Below are positions 1 through 12,110 of a stretch of 64,000 bases of DNA, piece after piece. The notes beneath the pieces are model-generated. The model saw only the letters and a program-made list of their open reading frames with translations, had not been told where the DNA came from and did no database searches. Made by a program: the position numbers and the translations under genes. This DNA comes from Sarcocystis neurona (lineage: Eukaryota > Apicomplexa > Conoidasida > Eucoccidiorida > Sarcocystidae), in assembly GCA_000727475.1 (NCBI GenBank), contig KL647291.1:10457-74456 (forward strand), read 5' to 3'. Position 1 is the first letter of the stretch; every line of letters starts with the position of its first letter.

Positions 1-3000
1 GGTTTCGCATTTACGCCCTAGCTCTGCATGGAGAAACAGGCGCTCTTTTGGGTCACGCATTATGGACTTTGCTGGATAAATCGTTGATCCAGAGGGACAG
101 ATAAACCGAGTGTCTCGGTGTGCCTGCACAAGTGTCAGGACTAGAGGTTCCCTACTTCTTAAATGGCACTGTGGAACTTCCCTTTCCTCTTCTTCAAATT
201 CCGGTTCAGCGATCTCGCTCTCCGGCTCCGGTTCTTCCGGTGGTGCTGCTGCGGATACGTGAATCACGACGTGGCAGGTCTCACTCGGATCACGGCGAGA
301 CACACATACATAGCAGACGTCTTGGTGCTCTGCCGGCAGCTGTTTCACGCTAAATGCGTATAACCTCCGCCACACCCTGTGACGACTGCTGATCGTACTC
401 AACAGCTGGAGTCGGCCAGTCGGAACGTATTCACTGAGACGTGGTGCCTTTTCTTGAACATCGCATAGCTGTCGTCGTCCCGTGTGGAAGAAAAGCATGG
501 ATCTGCAGTCTTTTGATACAGCGCGTAACGGCGACACAGCGGATGCAGACGGGCATATGAATAACGCAACTTCATCTGGATGCCTCACGTGAAGCTCTAA
601 AGGGTCGCAGCTTTTCAGTCGACATACCGGTACGCCCGCCTCCAGCGTTGTTTCCGCTGGTTCTTCTGATTCCGCCTCTGCTTCTGGATCTGGCGGGGCT
701 GGCTTAGCAGCAACGTGGATAAGTACGTGACACGCCTGGCTCAAGTCGCGCCGAGAAACACACATGTAGCACACGTCTGTTTCTTCGAGTGGCAAATCAC
801 CGACCCCAAATTCATACACGCGTCTCCAAACCTTCAAATGAGAATCCTTTACGGTTGCCACCTCCTGCAGATAACCACCAGGTACATGATCCGCTAGTCG
901 AGGCGCTCTGGGGGTCACATCACAGACAGCTCCCCTGCCGGCATGGAAGAACAGAGACTTCGCACGGTCAAGAGAGATAGCAGCAGCTGGAAATATCGTA
1001 GAACCGGAAGGACAGACAAACCGCGTTCGGCCAGGTCCACATTTCACTGACAACTCAAGCCGCTCCGCGCTCCCCGGACGGCACACAGGTACCCCTGCCT
1101 CATCCGCCGTCTCGGCTGGCTCTCCCATCTCTGACTCCGGTTCTGGCTCTGGCGGCACCTCAAGTCCTCTGCCGGCAATCCTAATTACGATGTGGCACGT
1201 TTGCGCAGGGTCCCCCAGGCGAACGCACATGAAGCAAATGTTCTGCGCGGATTCAGGTAATTCGGAAATTCCGAAGGCATAAAGCCGACGTCTAAGCCGA
1301 CCGTGAGGATTCCCAACTGACTTGAGCAGGCGCAGCCTCCCAGTAGGGACATAATCAAGCAGTCTAGGGGCGCGGCTTCTGATGTCGCATATCTCGTCTT
1401 GATCTGTGTGAAAGAATACACGTCGAGAGGGGTCCGCGGATAAAGCACGTTGGGGGTATATGACAGATCCGGATGGGCAAATAAATTTAGCCGTGTCGGA
1501 CGCTTGTTTCAGGGTAATTACCAAAGGTGCGGAACTACCCGTAGGGCACACGGACACGCCCGCCTCTTCAGGATCACTGGCTGGTTCCTTAGGTTCTGTT
1601 TCTGAATCCGGCTCTTGCGGCGCAGGGGCAGCAGGTACCCTTATAACCACGTGACAAGCGTTGCCTGGTTCACGCCGAAGCACGCACATGTAGCAGAGAG
1701 CCGTCTCTTCTACCGGCAAGCTCTTTACGCTGAAACCGTATATTCTTCTCCAGATCTTCTGGCGATGGCCGATGGCTTTCAGCAGAAGTAAGCGGCCCGT
1801 TGGGATGTAGTCGACTAAGCGAGGAGCTTTACCTTGCACGTCGCAGAAGCTGCGAGGCCCCGGATGAAAAAAAAGTGACTGGGAAGGATTTGCTGATAAA
1901 GCGCTTGTCGGATAGATCAGAGAGCCTTCAGGGCAAGCAAACCGAACTAACTCGTTAGGCCTGTCTAAACTCAATTTCAACGGCTGGTAACTATCTAGAG
2001 CACAGACAGGTACCCCCGCGTCCTCTTCTGTCTCGACTGGGACCTCTGACTCTGACCGAGGCTCTGGTTCCGGTGGTGAAGGCATTCCACTGACTTTGAT
2101 GGCGACATGGCATGCCTTGCTCGGGTCGCGACGTGGGACGCAGAGGTAACATACGTGTCGCTCCTCATCTGGTAGCTCCTGTACTTTGAAACCATAGAGC
2201 CGCCTCCACGTTTTATGGTGCCTACTCGAAATCGCTGCCAGAAGTTGTAGACGGCCTGTTGGAACATAGTCTGCCAGGCGTGGAGCGCCAGCCTGTACTT
2301 CACACATATTGAGTCGTCCTACGTGGAAAAAAACAGCTCGAGCCGCATCTACCGATACCGCCTCACTTGGGTAGATACCAGCACCTGATGGGCATATAAA
2401 ACGAACCCACTCATTAGGCCTCTCCACTTTAAGTTCCAGTGGTTCGTAACTGCCTGGTCGACAAACTGGGACTTCCGCTTCTTCTTCTGTTGCTGCTGGC
2501 TCTTCGGATTCTGACATCGGGATGGGTTCAGGCGGTAGCGGCCTGCCTGTGATGTGGATGAGAACATGACACAATTTCGCGCTGTCGGAGCGGGATCTGC
2601 AGAGATAGCACACGTGGCTTTCTTCGACAGGGAGCTCCCGTATTCCAAATTCGTAAACTCGTCTCCAGAGTGGCGGTCGACCCCGTCGTACGGTGGCCAC
2701 CTCTTGAATGTATCCGCTGGGAATATGGTCAGCAAGACGAGGCGCCTTTGGCTGCACATCACAGACGTCCCCAGTTCGCGCATGAAAGAAGAGCGACTGG
2801 GTGGGATCAGAAAAGTCCGGGATCTCCGGGAATATGAGTGAATCTGCTGGGCAGATAAATTTTACTCGGTCAGGCGCGTTCTGGATGGTCAGCGTAATGC
2901 GCTCATCAGTCCCCGGCCGGCATACCGGCACCCCAGCTTCCTCAGGTGTGACTTCCGGTTCCTGCGGCTCTGATTCCGGCTCAGGCTGTGGCAACACTGC

Positions 3001-6000
3001 CGGGGGCGTCTGAGCGACTGTAATCACCACGTGACACAGTTGCGCAGGGTCTGTGGGTTTGACACACAAATAACACAGTGTTACATCTTGAGGCGGAGAC
3101 TGGAGACTCTCGAACTCGTACACCCTCCGCCAGGTATGTCCTCGAGAGTCCCTCACAGATGAAAGAAGCTGCAATCGACTGCCTGGTAGATAAGCGAGCA
3201 GACGAGGTGCCCTGTTCTGGATGTCGCATAAGCCGTTTCGTCCCGTTCGGAAAAACAGTGCTTGCGAGGCATCCGGCGGTGCTGCTTTTTCTGGGTAGAT
3301 GAGGGAGGATGAAGGGCATGTAAAACGGAGGCGCTCTTGTAAATGCTCCAGCCTCAGTTCGAGACGGTTGTCGAAGCCTAGCTGGCAAGTGGGAACTCCG
3401 GCTTCTTCAGGAGACTCTGCTGGCTCCCTGGGCTCCGACTCCGGTTCCGGCTGTACAAGCGGGGGCTTTCCTGTAACCCCCACGACTACGTGGCAGACCT
3501 CAGCTGGATCGCTCCCGGCGGCGCACAGGTAGCACAGCTCCACATATTGGGGTGGTAATTCTCTAACACTAACCTCGTAGACACGCCTCCATATCTTTCC
3601 ATGAGAACCCTTGACTGTCGCAAGCAGGCGAACTCTGCCGCTTTTAAGGTAGTTTACTAATCTGGGTGCTTTCAGTTGCACATCGCAGGTTCCGTCTCTC
3701 CCGACGCGAAAAAAGATGGCCTGTGAAGAGTCGGGTGAAATGGCGCCTTCAGGATATAAAACGGAGCCTGAAGGGCAAATGAACCGCGCGGTGTCCTCAG
3801 CACGTTGAATAAGGAGCTGCAGTGGCTTTTCTCCTCCCAGATTGCAGGTGTGAGCCCCAATCTCTTTCGACGTTTTTTCAGGGGGTTCTACTGGCGCTGA
3901 CTCTGGTTCGGCATCCACCAATGGCGGGCGTTTTTCGACATGTATAATTACTTGACATATTTGACTAGGGTCCTGCCGACTCACACACAGGTAACACAAC
4001 CTTTGGTCTTCTGATGGTAACTCGTCTACACGGAATTCGAAAAGGCTCCTCCAAATCTTTCCCCTCTTGTCCCTGGCGACTGCACGCAAGGCCAAGCGAG
4101 CCGCCGGTACCAAGTCTGCTAGCCGTGGCGCTTTGGCGTGTGCGTCACACGTCCCGTCTCCCAGGGCACGCAAACACAGTGACCGAGAAGAGTCCGATAC
4201 AGCGCTTCCCGGGTATATTGCAGAGCCCGACGGGCAGGAAAAACGAAGGACATCTCCCGGCCGCGTCACCCGCAGAAGGTGTCCCTGCGTGCCCAGCTGA
4301 CAGACTGGCACACCCTCTTCTTCTGGTAACCGCGTCGGCTCTACAGGTTCTGACTCTGGTTCCGGCTCTGGTAAAGGTGCCTTTGCGGGAATCTTTATGA
4401 TGATGTGGCAGTTTTGGCTGGGTTCTTGAGGAGAGACGCACATGTAGCAAAGCTCCACCTCTTCTGCTGGGTAGTCTGACACACTCAACTCGTACAGACG
4501 CCGCCAAATTCTTCCGCGACGATCTCTGATTACCAAACTGAGATCTAGACGAGCTGTGGGGACGAACTCCGTAAGGCGGGGCGCTCTTTCTTGCACATCA
4601 CATCTCCTTCGGTCTTCCGCGCGGAAAAAAAGGGACTGCCTGCGGTCTTCAGTCAAAGCTTTTTCCGGGTAGAGAACTGAACCCGACGGGCACACAAATT
4701 TTGCCTGACGTGTGGTCGGATCGAGCTTCAGAGACAGCGGGCTAAGGCTGCCAAGTTGACAAGAGGCAACGTGGGCTTCTTCTGGTGCTGCTTCAGGTTC
4801 TAATCCTGTGGATTCGGGTTCAGGCTGAGGCAAAGGCTCCTGTCCGGTGACTCGGATGATGACGGGACAGCTCTGACGTATATTGGACCCTGCCATGCAC
4901 AAATAGCATAGCTCCAGATCATCTGCTGGAAACTTTTCTAGTGTTAGAGTATAAATTCGACGCCAGACTGTCCCGCTGTCATCCTTAACAAGAGAGCGTA
5001 GCTGAACGCGGCCCGTTGGGAGATGATCTTCGAGTCTTGGAGCTGTGCTCTGTATATCGCATGTCCTGCTCTGTAGCGTTCTCAAGAAAACTGACGGCGC
5101 ATAGTCTACAGCAGTAGCACCTTCTGGATACAAGCTAGAGCCTGCAGGACATGCAAACGCAACCGTCGTTGAGGGGAATGCAAGACTGAGTTCAAGTGCA
5201 CGATTGCCTCCTAAGCCACACAGAGGTACCGCGGCGTCGTCCTCTGATAATTCCGGTTCTCGCGGCGTTGACTCCGGTAGTGGGTCTTTCGGGAGGCGGA
5301 CTGCATTGACTTTAATCTGTACGTGGCAGGTCCGCCTGGCGTCGTGATGATGTACACACACATAACAAAACGTCCGCTCCTCAGATGGCAATCCGGAGAC
5401 AGCCAGACCATACACCCTTCTCCAAGCTCTTCCTCTTTTATCCCTCACGGTAGTCAACAAGCTAAATCTTCCTTCCGGAAGATGGTCTGTCAGTTTCGGC
5501 GCTTTACCGGCCATATCACACCCGCCGCTCTCCTTCGTTCGAAGGAAACGTGACTCAGCAGGTGCATCTGATATCGCACTCGCAGGGAAAACCGCCGAGT
5601 CTGACGGACAGGTGAACTTCACGACTGTATTCGGCTCCGAGACAGCGAGTTTAAGCGGCTTCTCACTACCCAGAGGACATAGCAAGGCGTTTGCTTCCTG
5701 CTTGACGGTAGCAGGCTCAGCTGGAGTAGATTCTGGTTCTGGTTCTTCCGGAGGTGGTGCAGGACTCCCAACAACACGAATTATCACATGACAACTTTGG
5801 AGCGGGTCTTCTCGAGGGACGCAGACAAAGCACAACTCTTGATTTTCCTGCGGAGCTACGCTTGTGCTGAACTGGTACAGGCGTCTCCACACTTTCCCTC
5901 GGCGATCTTTTATTACGGACACCAGATGTAACCGTCCTGAAGGAACATGCTCGACAAGCCGCGGTGCCCTGCTCTGCACGTCGCAGACGGTACCAGCATC

Positions 6001-9000
6001 TACGCGGAAGAAAAGGGCTTGAAGAGGATCTTCGGATATAGCTTTCTCAGGATATATTGAGGAACCCGAAGGACAGACAAACTTGACGTCAGTCTGAGGC
6101 TCCTGGAGGGTGAGAGTGATGGGGTCGTCACTGCCGAGCTGACAGACAGGAACACCTGACTCATCAGAAGTTTGCTGAGGTTCCTCACCTCTCGATTCTG
6201 CTTCTGGTTCAAGAGGGCCCGGCAAGGCCTCGCCTCTCACGGCAATCACCACGTGGCAATTCTCAGCTGGGTTGCGATAATTCAGGCACAAAAAGCACAG
6301 TTTCTGATCTTCAGGTGGTAGCTGCGCCGTCCGAAAGGAATATAGCCGCCTTATCGCTCTGCCCTGCTGGTCGTGAGCCGTAAACCGCAACGACAGACTG
6401 CTTCTTGGGACGTACTCATTCAGCCTGGGGGCTTTACTTCCGATGTCACAGCTGTTATCTCGACGTGCACGGAAAAAAACTGATTCTTCAGAGTCGTGAG
6501 ATACGGCGTTGCGAGGATATATCTCGGAGCCACCTGGACACAGGAAGTCAGCGCTCTCATCCGGGTGCTGAATGCTTAGAAGTAGAGAGCCCTGCGGTGA
6601 TACCTGGCACACTGGTATGCCACTCTCCTCCGCAAAAAGCTGCAGCTCCACCGGCTCAATCTCCGGCTCTGGCATCGGCGGAGAAATGGGAGGTTTTCCG
6701 TTCACGGTGATGACAACATGGCAATTCTGCTGCGGACTTTCTCGAGACACGCACAAATAGCAAACACGCTGGTCGTCAACTGGAAGTTGTTTTAAAGAAA
6801 ATTCGTAGAGACGTCGCCGTGGTTTCCCACGAGAGTCCCGCGCAGTCGAAATCAAGCGCACATTAGCAGACGGGATGGTGGAATAGAGTCTTGGTGCTTT
6901 GCTCTGCACGTCACACGTGTTGTTACTGGTAACACGAAAGAACAGGGGATTGGAGGTAGTCGCTGTCACTTCTTCAGGGTACAGAACTGAATCAGAGGAG
7001 CAGATGAACTTCGCTCTGCTCATGGGGTTTGTGACTGTAAGGAACAGAGGCTCCATGCTCCCTGGGTGGCAAACAGGAACATCGGTTTCTTCATAGAGAA
7101 GCTCTGGCTCTGGGGCTTCAGACTCGGGCTCCGGTTGCGGGAGGGCTGAAACCACTTGCTTTTTTATTTCAATAAGGACGTGGCAGCTCTCAGTAGCAAC
7201 CGTCCCGTGCCAACAGACATAACACACTTCTTCATCCTGTGGGGGCAGACTGGCCACACTGAAGGCGTACAAGCGACGCCGTATACGGCCCCGAATGTCC
7301 CTCACAGTCTTCTGTAGATGCAGCCGTGCTTCTGGAATGTATTCCATTAACCTTGGCGCATGCGGGCGAACATCGCACAAGTTACCAGGGCCCCTCCGCA
7401 AGAACAGCGACTCAGCAGGATCTAAAGCAGCAGCCTTCACTGGGAATATCGAAGATCCACCCATGCATATGAACCTGACGCTGTCATCGCGTTTTTCGAT
7501 GGACAACCTGAGAGGCTCTACACTTCCCGGTATGCACTGAGAAACACCGGCTTCTTCAGGAAGTAACTCGGGCTCAACTGCTTCCGGTTCTGCTTCTGGC
7601 TCGTCCGGAGGAGGCACGGGTTTGCCATGCACGTGGATGACGACGTGACATAACTCTTCCGGGTCTCGCTCAGACATGCACAAGTAGCATAGTTTTTGGT
7701 CACGAAGAGGTGGCTCACCCACCGTAAACGTATAGACGCGCCTCCATGTAATTTGCCGGCGGTCCTTAACGCTCAGCTGTAAGCGCAGACTAGATTTGCG
7801 GACGTGGTCCACAAGCTTTGGAGCCCTAGTCTGCACGTCGCAAAGGTCATCTCCTCCGACTCTAAAGAAGAGTGCTTCGTTCGGTTGCGCTGATGTCGCA
7901 CTTTGCGGATATATACGAGATCCCGACGGACATATAAAACGAACGCTCCCAGGGGGGTCGGCCACGCTCAGCTGCAGAGCCTTCAAGCTGCCCAGTCTGC
8001 ACACGGGGATACCTTGTTCCGTCGGTGCCGTTACTGGCTCTCTCGGCTCTGATTCCGGCTCCGGCTCACGCGGCAGGAGTACCGGATTTCCGGTGACCTT
8101 GATAATTACGTTGCACATTTGCGTCGGATCTCTACGAGATAGGCACACGTAACATATCTCTTCGTCTTGAGTGGGCAATTGACCGACGCTGAAGGTGTAC
8201 ACGCGCCGCCACACCTGACCGCTTATGTCTTTGATTTCCGATCGTAAGCTGAGGCGAGCTCTCGGCAAGTAAGCTACCAGTCTCGGAACACGCCCCCGCA
8301 TGTTGCATGTTTTACCAGGTCCCACTCGTAGAAACAGCGAGTCCATCGGCTCCGCCGCGAGCGCCTGTTCGGGAAATAGGTGAGACCCTGAAGGGCAGAT
8401 GAAATTGAGGCTGTCCACGGTTTTTTCCACGGAGAGCACGAGAGGTTCAAGGCTACCCAAACGACAAATAGGAATTCCGACTTCTTCCTTCATTAGCGAC
8501 GGTTCGGAGGGAGGCATTTCGGGCTCCGGTTCAGCGGGCCCTGGCAAAGGTTTTCCTGCTACTTTAATGACAATGTGGCATGCTTCAGCGGCATTCCGAG
8601 GTGACACGCACATGTAACAGAACGATTGGGTTACTTCAGGAAGTTGTGCCACGGTAAAGCTGTATATGCGCCTCCAGATACGGCCTCTGAGGTCCTTTAC
8701 CATAGCTTGCAAACGAAGACGTCCTCTTGGAAGGGCGCTCGAGAGAGTCGGCGCTCTTTCCCGAACGTCGCACATGTTATCCGGCCCTACGCGGAAGTAC
8801 AGCGAATCGTCAGGACCCGCAGTAGCTTTTTCGGGGTATATAACCGACCGTGCAGGGCAAGTAAATCTCACTTTTCCCCGTTGCTCCAGCGACAAGGATA
8901 TACTCTCTTTGCTTCCCAGGGGACACACAACTGAGCCTTCTTCCTCTGGGACTGTATCGGGTTCAACAGGTTCAGATTCTGCCTCTGGCTCGGTTAACAA

Positions 9001-12000
9001 TGGCTTCGGTTTGCCTACAATTTTGATAAGAACGTGGCAAGCTTTATCCGGTTCCCGATGGGACATACACACGAAACATACCTCTTGATCTTGGTCTGGC
9101 AACTCTTTGACGCTGAAGCCGTACACCCGTCTCCAGACCGTGTTCCGGTCGTCTGTCACCGTGGACGTTAAGGAAATGCGGGCCTTCGGCACGTAATCAA
9201 TCAATCGCGGTGCCCTCTTCTGCACGTCGCACTTACCAGTCCACCCGGCGCGAAAAAACACAGACTCTGCAACATTCGGAGCCACCGCTTTCTCCGGATA
9301 AATTGTAGAGCCACCGGGACATCGAAAGTGGACGGTAGTTGAAGGCGTGTTGACTGTTAACATTAAACTCTCTGATACACCCAACCGGCAGAGAGGGACA
9401 TTAGCCTCTTCGGGCCGCTCAGCGGGTTCGGGCGGGAGAGATTCTGGCTCGGGCTCCGCTATAGGAGGTACCGCTTTGCCTATAACCCTTATCACAACGT
9501 GGCACACCTGAGAGCGATCTTGTGGAAGCAAGCACAAATAGCAGAGCTCCTGATCGTGGGCCGGTGGCTCATCCAGGCTGAACGAGTATATTCTCCTCCA
9601 TGTATACCCGCGTTGATCTTTGACAACCCATAAGAGCTGCACGTTGGATTTGGGGACGTGATCTACAAGCCTTGGTGCACGCGCTTGCACGTCGCACGTA
9701 TTTTTCGAGCCAACACGAAAAAATAGGGACTCTGTGGTGTCCGCTGCCAGCGCCTTTTCTGGATATATGACTGACCCAGAGGGACACGTGAATTTGACGC
9801 TCTGTGTGGGTTGCTCGACTGTTAGCACGAGAGACTCCATCGCTCCAAGTTGGCATACTGGAATGCCGTATTCTGCATGCAACATATCTGGTTCGACGGG
9901 TTCTGACTCTGGCTCCGGCTCCGGTGGGAGAGCAGAGGGCTTCCCTACTACTTTTATAACAACGTGACAGCTTTCGGTAGGATCCCGCTCCGATACGCAA
10001 AGATAGCATACTTCGCGGTCCAAGTGTGGTTGTTCGGCAACCGCAAAGGCATATATACGCCTCCAGGTCTGTCCCTGTTTATCTTTTATTTTCGATTGCA
10101 AACGCAGACGCGCATACGGAAAGTGGTCTGAGAGACGTGGTGCTTTGGATCCAATGTCACACATGCCGTCTGGCCCAACTCGAAAGAAGAGTGCGTCCGC
10201 CGGGTCTAGCGAAACCGCGTTTTCAGGGTATATTACGGAACGTGAAGGACATGTAAATTTGACTTTGGTTGTTGGGTGGTCGATTGTGAGCCGCAAAGGG
10301 TCAACACTACCAAGTCGGCAAGCAGGTACATCTCTTTCTTCTGGTAACTCAGCCGGTTCAGAAAGCGCCGACTCTGGTTGCGGCTGAGGCAGCCCCATAG
10401 GTGGCTGCCCTGCAACTTTCACAACGACGTGGCAGTCTTTTGTGAAGTCTTTAGGATCAACGCAAACATAGCACAAATTTTGCTCATGCGCTGGCAACTC
10501 CGCAACAGTGCATGAATACACACGCCTCCATATATTTCCTAGGCGATCCTGAACTATGGAATCTAGTGCTAGACGAGCACTGGGCACGTGTTCCACTAAC
10601 CGGGGTGTTCGTGCGTGTGTGTCACACCTGCCTTCTGCCGTCAGTGGGAAAAAACTGGCTTCGCCGGGGTCTGATGAGACGGCGTTGAACGGGGAAACAA
10701 CGGAACCGGCGGGACAAATAAATTTAACTGATTGAAGTGGGTGCTCAACGGAGAGCACGAGCGTCTCATGGTCACCGAATCGACAGACTGGCACTCCAGC
10801 CTCGTCCGAAAAAGGGGCAGGCTCCAGGCTTGAATGTGTCGGCTCGACTTCTCGGAATTTGCTAGCGACATCGACTATGATACTGCAGCCTTCGTTGACG
10901 CGACCCTCTGGGACACACATATAGCAAAGCTGGATCTTTTCTGAGGGAAGGTTTGGAATGTGAAATGCGTATAAACGTAGCAGAGTTCCATGTCTGTCTA
11001 ACAGATTTTCGTGCACCGCCGCCCCTGGAATGACATCCGCTAACCGGGTCGGGGGCTGCAAAAGGTCGCACTTCTCCTGAAGCGCATCCACTTTGTAGAA
11101 CACTGAGCACGCTGGACCGGCCAGTGCGAGCTCCGGGAAAAGGCTGCAGTTGCTGGGGCAGAAGAACTGTGCCCCTCTATTTTCTTCGTCCACAGTAAGC
11201 CTCAACGCACTGGTCGAACCAGGGACGCAGACAGGAGGATCGAAGGTTTGGAAGGCTGGATCTATCTCGGGCATTACAGTTATAATCACTGTGCACGCCT
11301 GGGCTTTGCGTTTCCGCACACATGAAAAGCAGAATGAAACGGGTTGCGGTGGCAACGCCTCCACCTGCACTTTTACAAGCCGAGCTATCTTTCCATCTGA
11401 AATGTCGCAGTCCGTGCTAAGTGTTGCTCCAGGCAAAAGACTGGTTAGCGTGACCTTCCTGGTAAAGTCACAGAGTCCGTCGGCCCTCGTGGGGTATACC
11501 ACCGCAGGCGCTTTTGGACCCAGTTGGCGGGGAGATGTGCGTGAATGAGGACATATAAATCGCACCGTGCTGTGTGGCTTGTCAACAGTCAAGTGTAGTA
11601 TCCCTCTCCCCTCCTGCATGAAGCTGGCAAAAGTAGCGACAGGCTCACACACAGGAATAGGACCCGCCGGTGCCGTTGACAGGTCGCTCTCCTCAAGTGA
11701 CGTTTCTTCGACTGGGTAGCCTGCCTCGACGACTATCTCAACGAGGCAGCCGCCACGCAGGTCTCTACTCTGGACGCAGGCATAGCACAGTTTCTTTTCT
11801 TCGGGCGGAAGCGTCGGTACGTTCAACGTGAAGACCTTGCTTAATGTCCCCTGGTGGAAGATTGTTTGTGAACTCAGTCTCGCGTCAGGTAAAATATCGG
11901 ACAGTCTCGGCGTCGTCTGCGCCGAGACGTCGCACGTGTCTCCAGGTCCCACAGGGTAGAACGTTGCAATTTGGGGGTTGGCAGAGTCAGCGAACGGCGG

Positions 12001-12110
12001 GAACAAAACAGCGTCCGCAGAGCACGCAAAAGTTACTGAGTGATTCTCCGGAGTAACCCTCAACCGTACAACGGGTTCTCTTTGAGGATAACCATCCAAA
12101 GCATAAAGCG
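1..12110 (-). repeat. Coding tandem array of about 26 units of 450-465 bp
   Basis: The codons for the last conserved Cys-His (or its equivalent) fall near plus-strand positions 11740, 11283, 10880, 10427, 9962, 9497, 9032, 8573, 8108, 7645, 7180, 6712, 6250, 5788, 5322, 4860, 4403, 3945, 3487, 3028, 2558, 2105, 1650, 1188, 718 and 265. The spacing is nearly constant at 450-465 bp, and all units are in one frame. The units are clearly related but not identical in nucleotide sequence, so the array is old. The three units nearest the start codon are the most divergent and carry extra cysteines. Confidence 0.85.
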
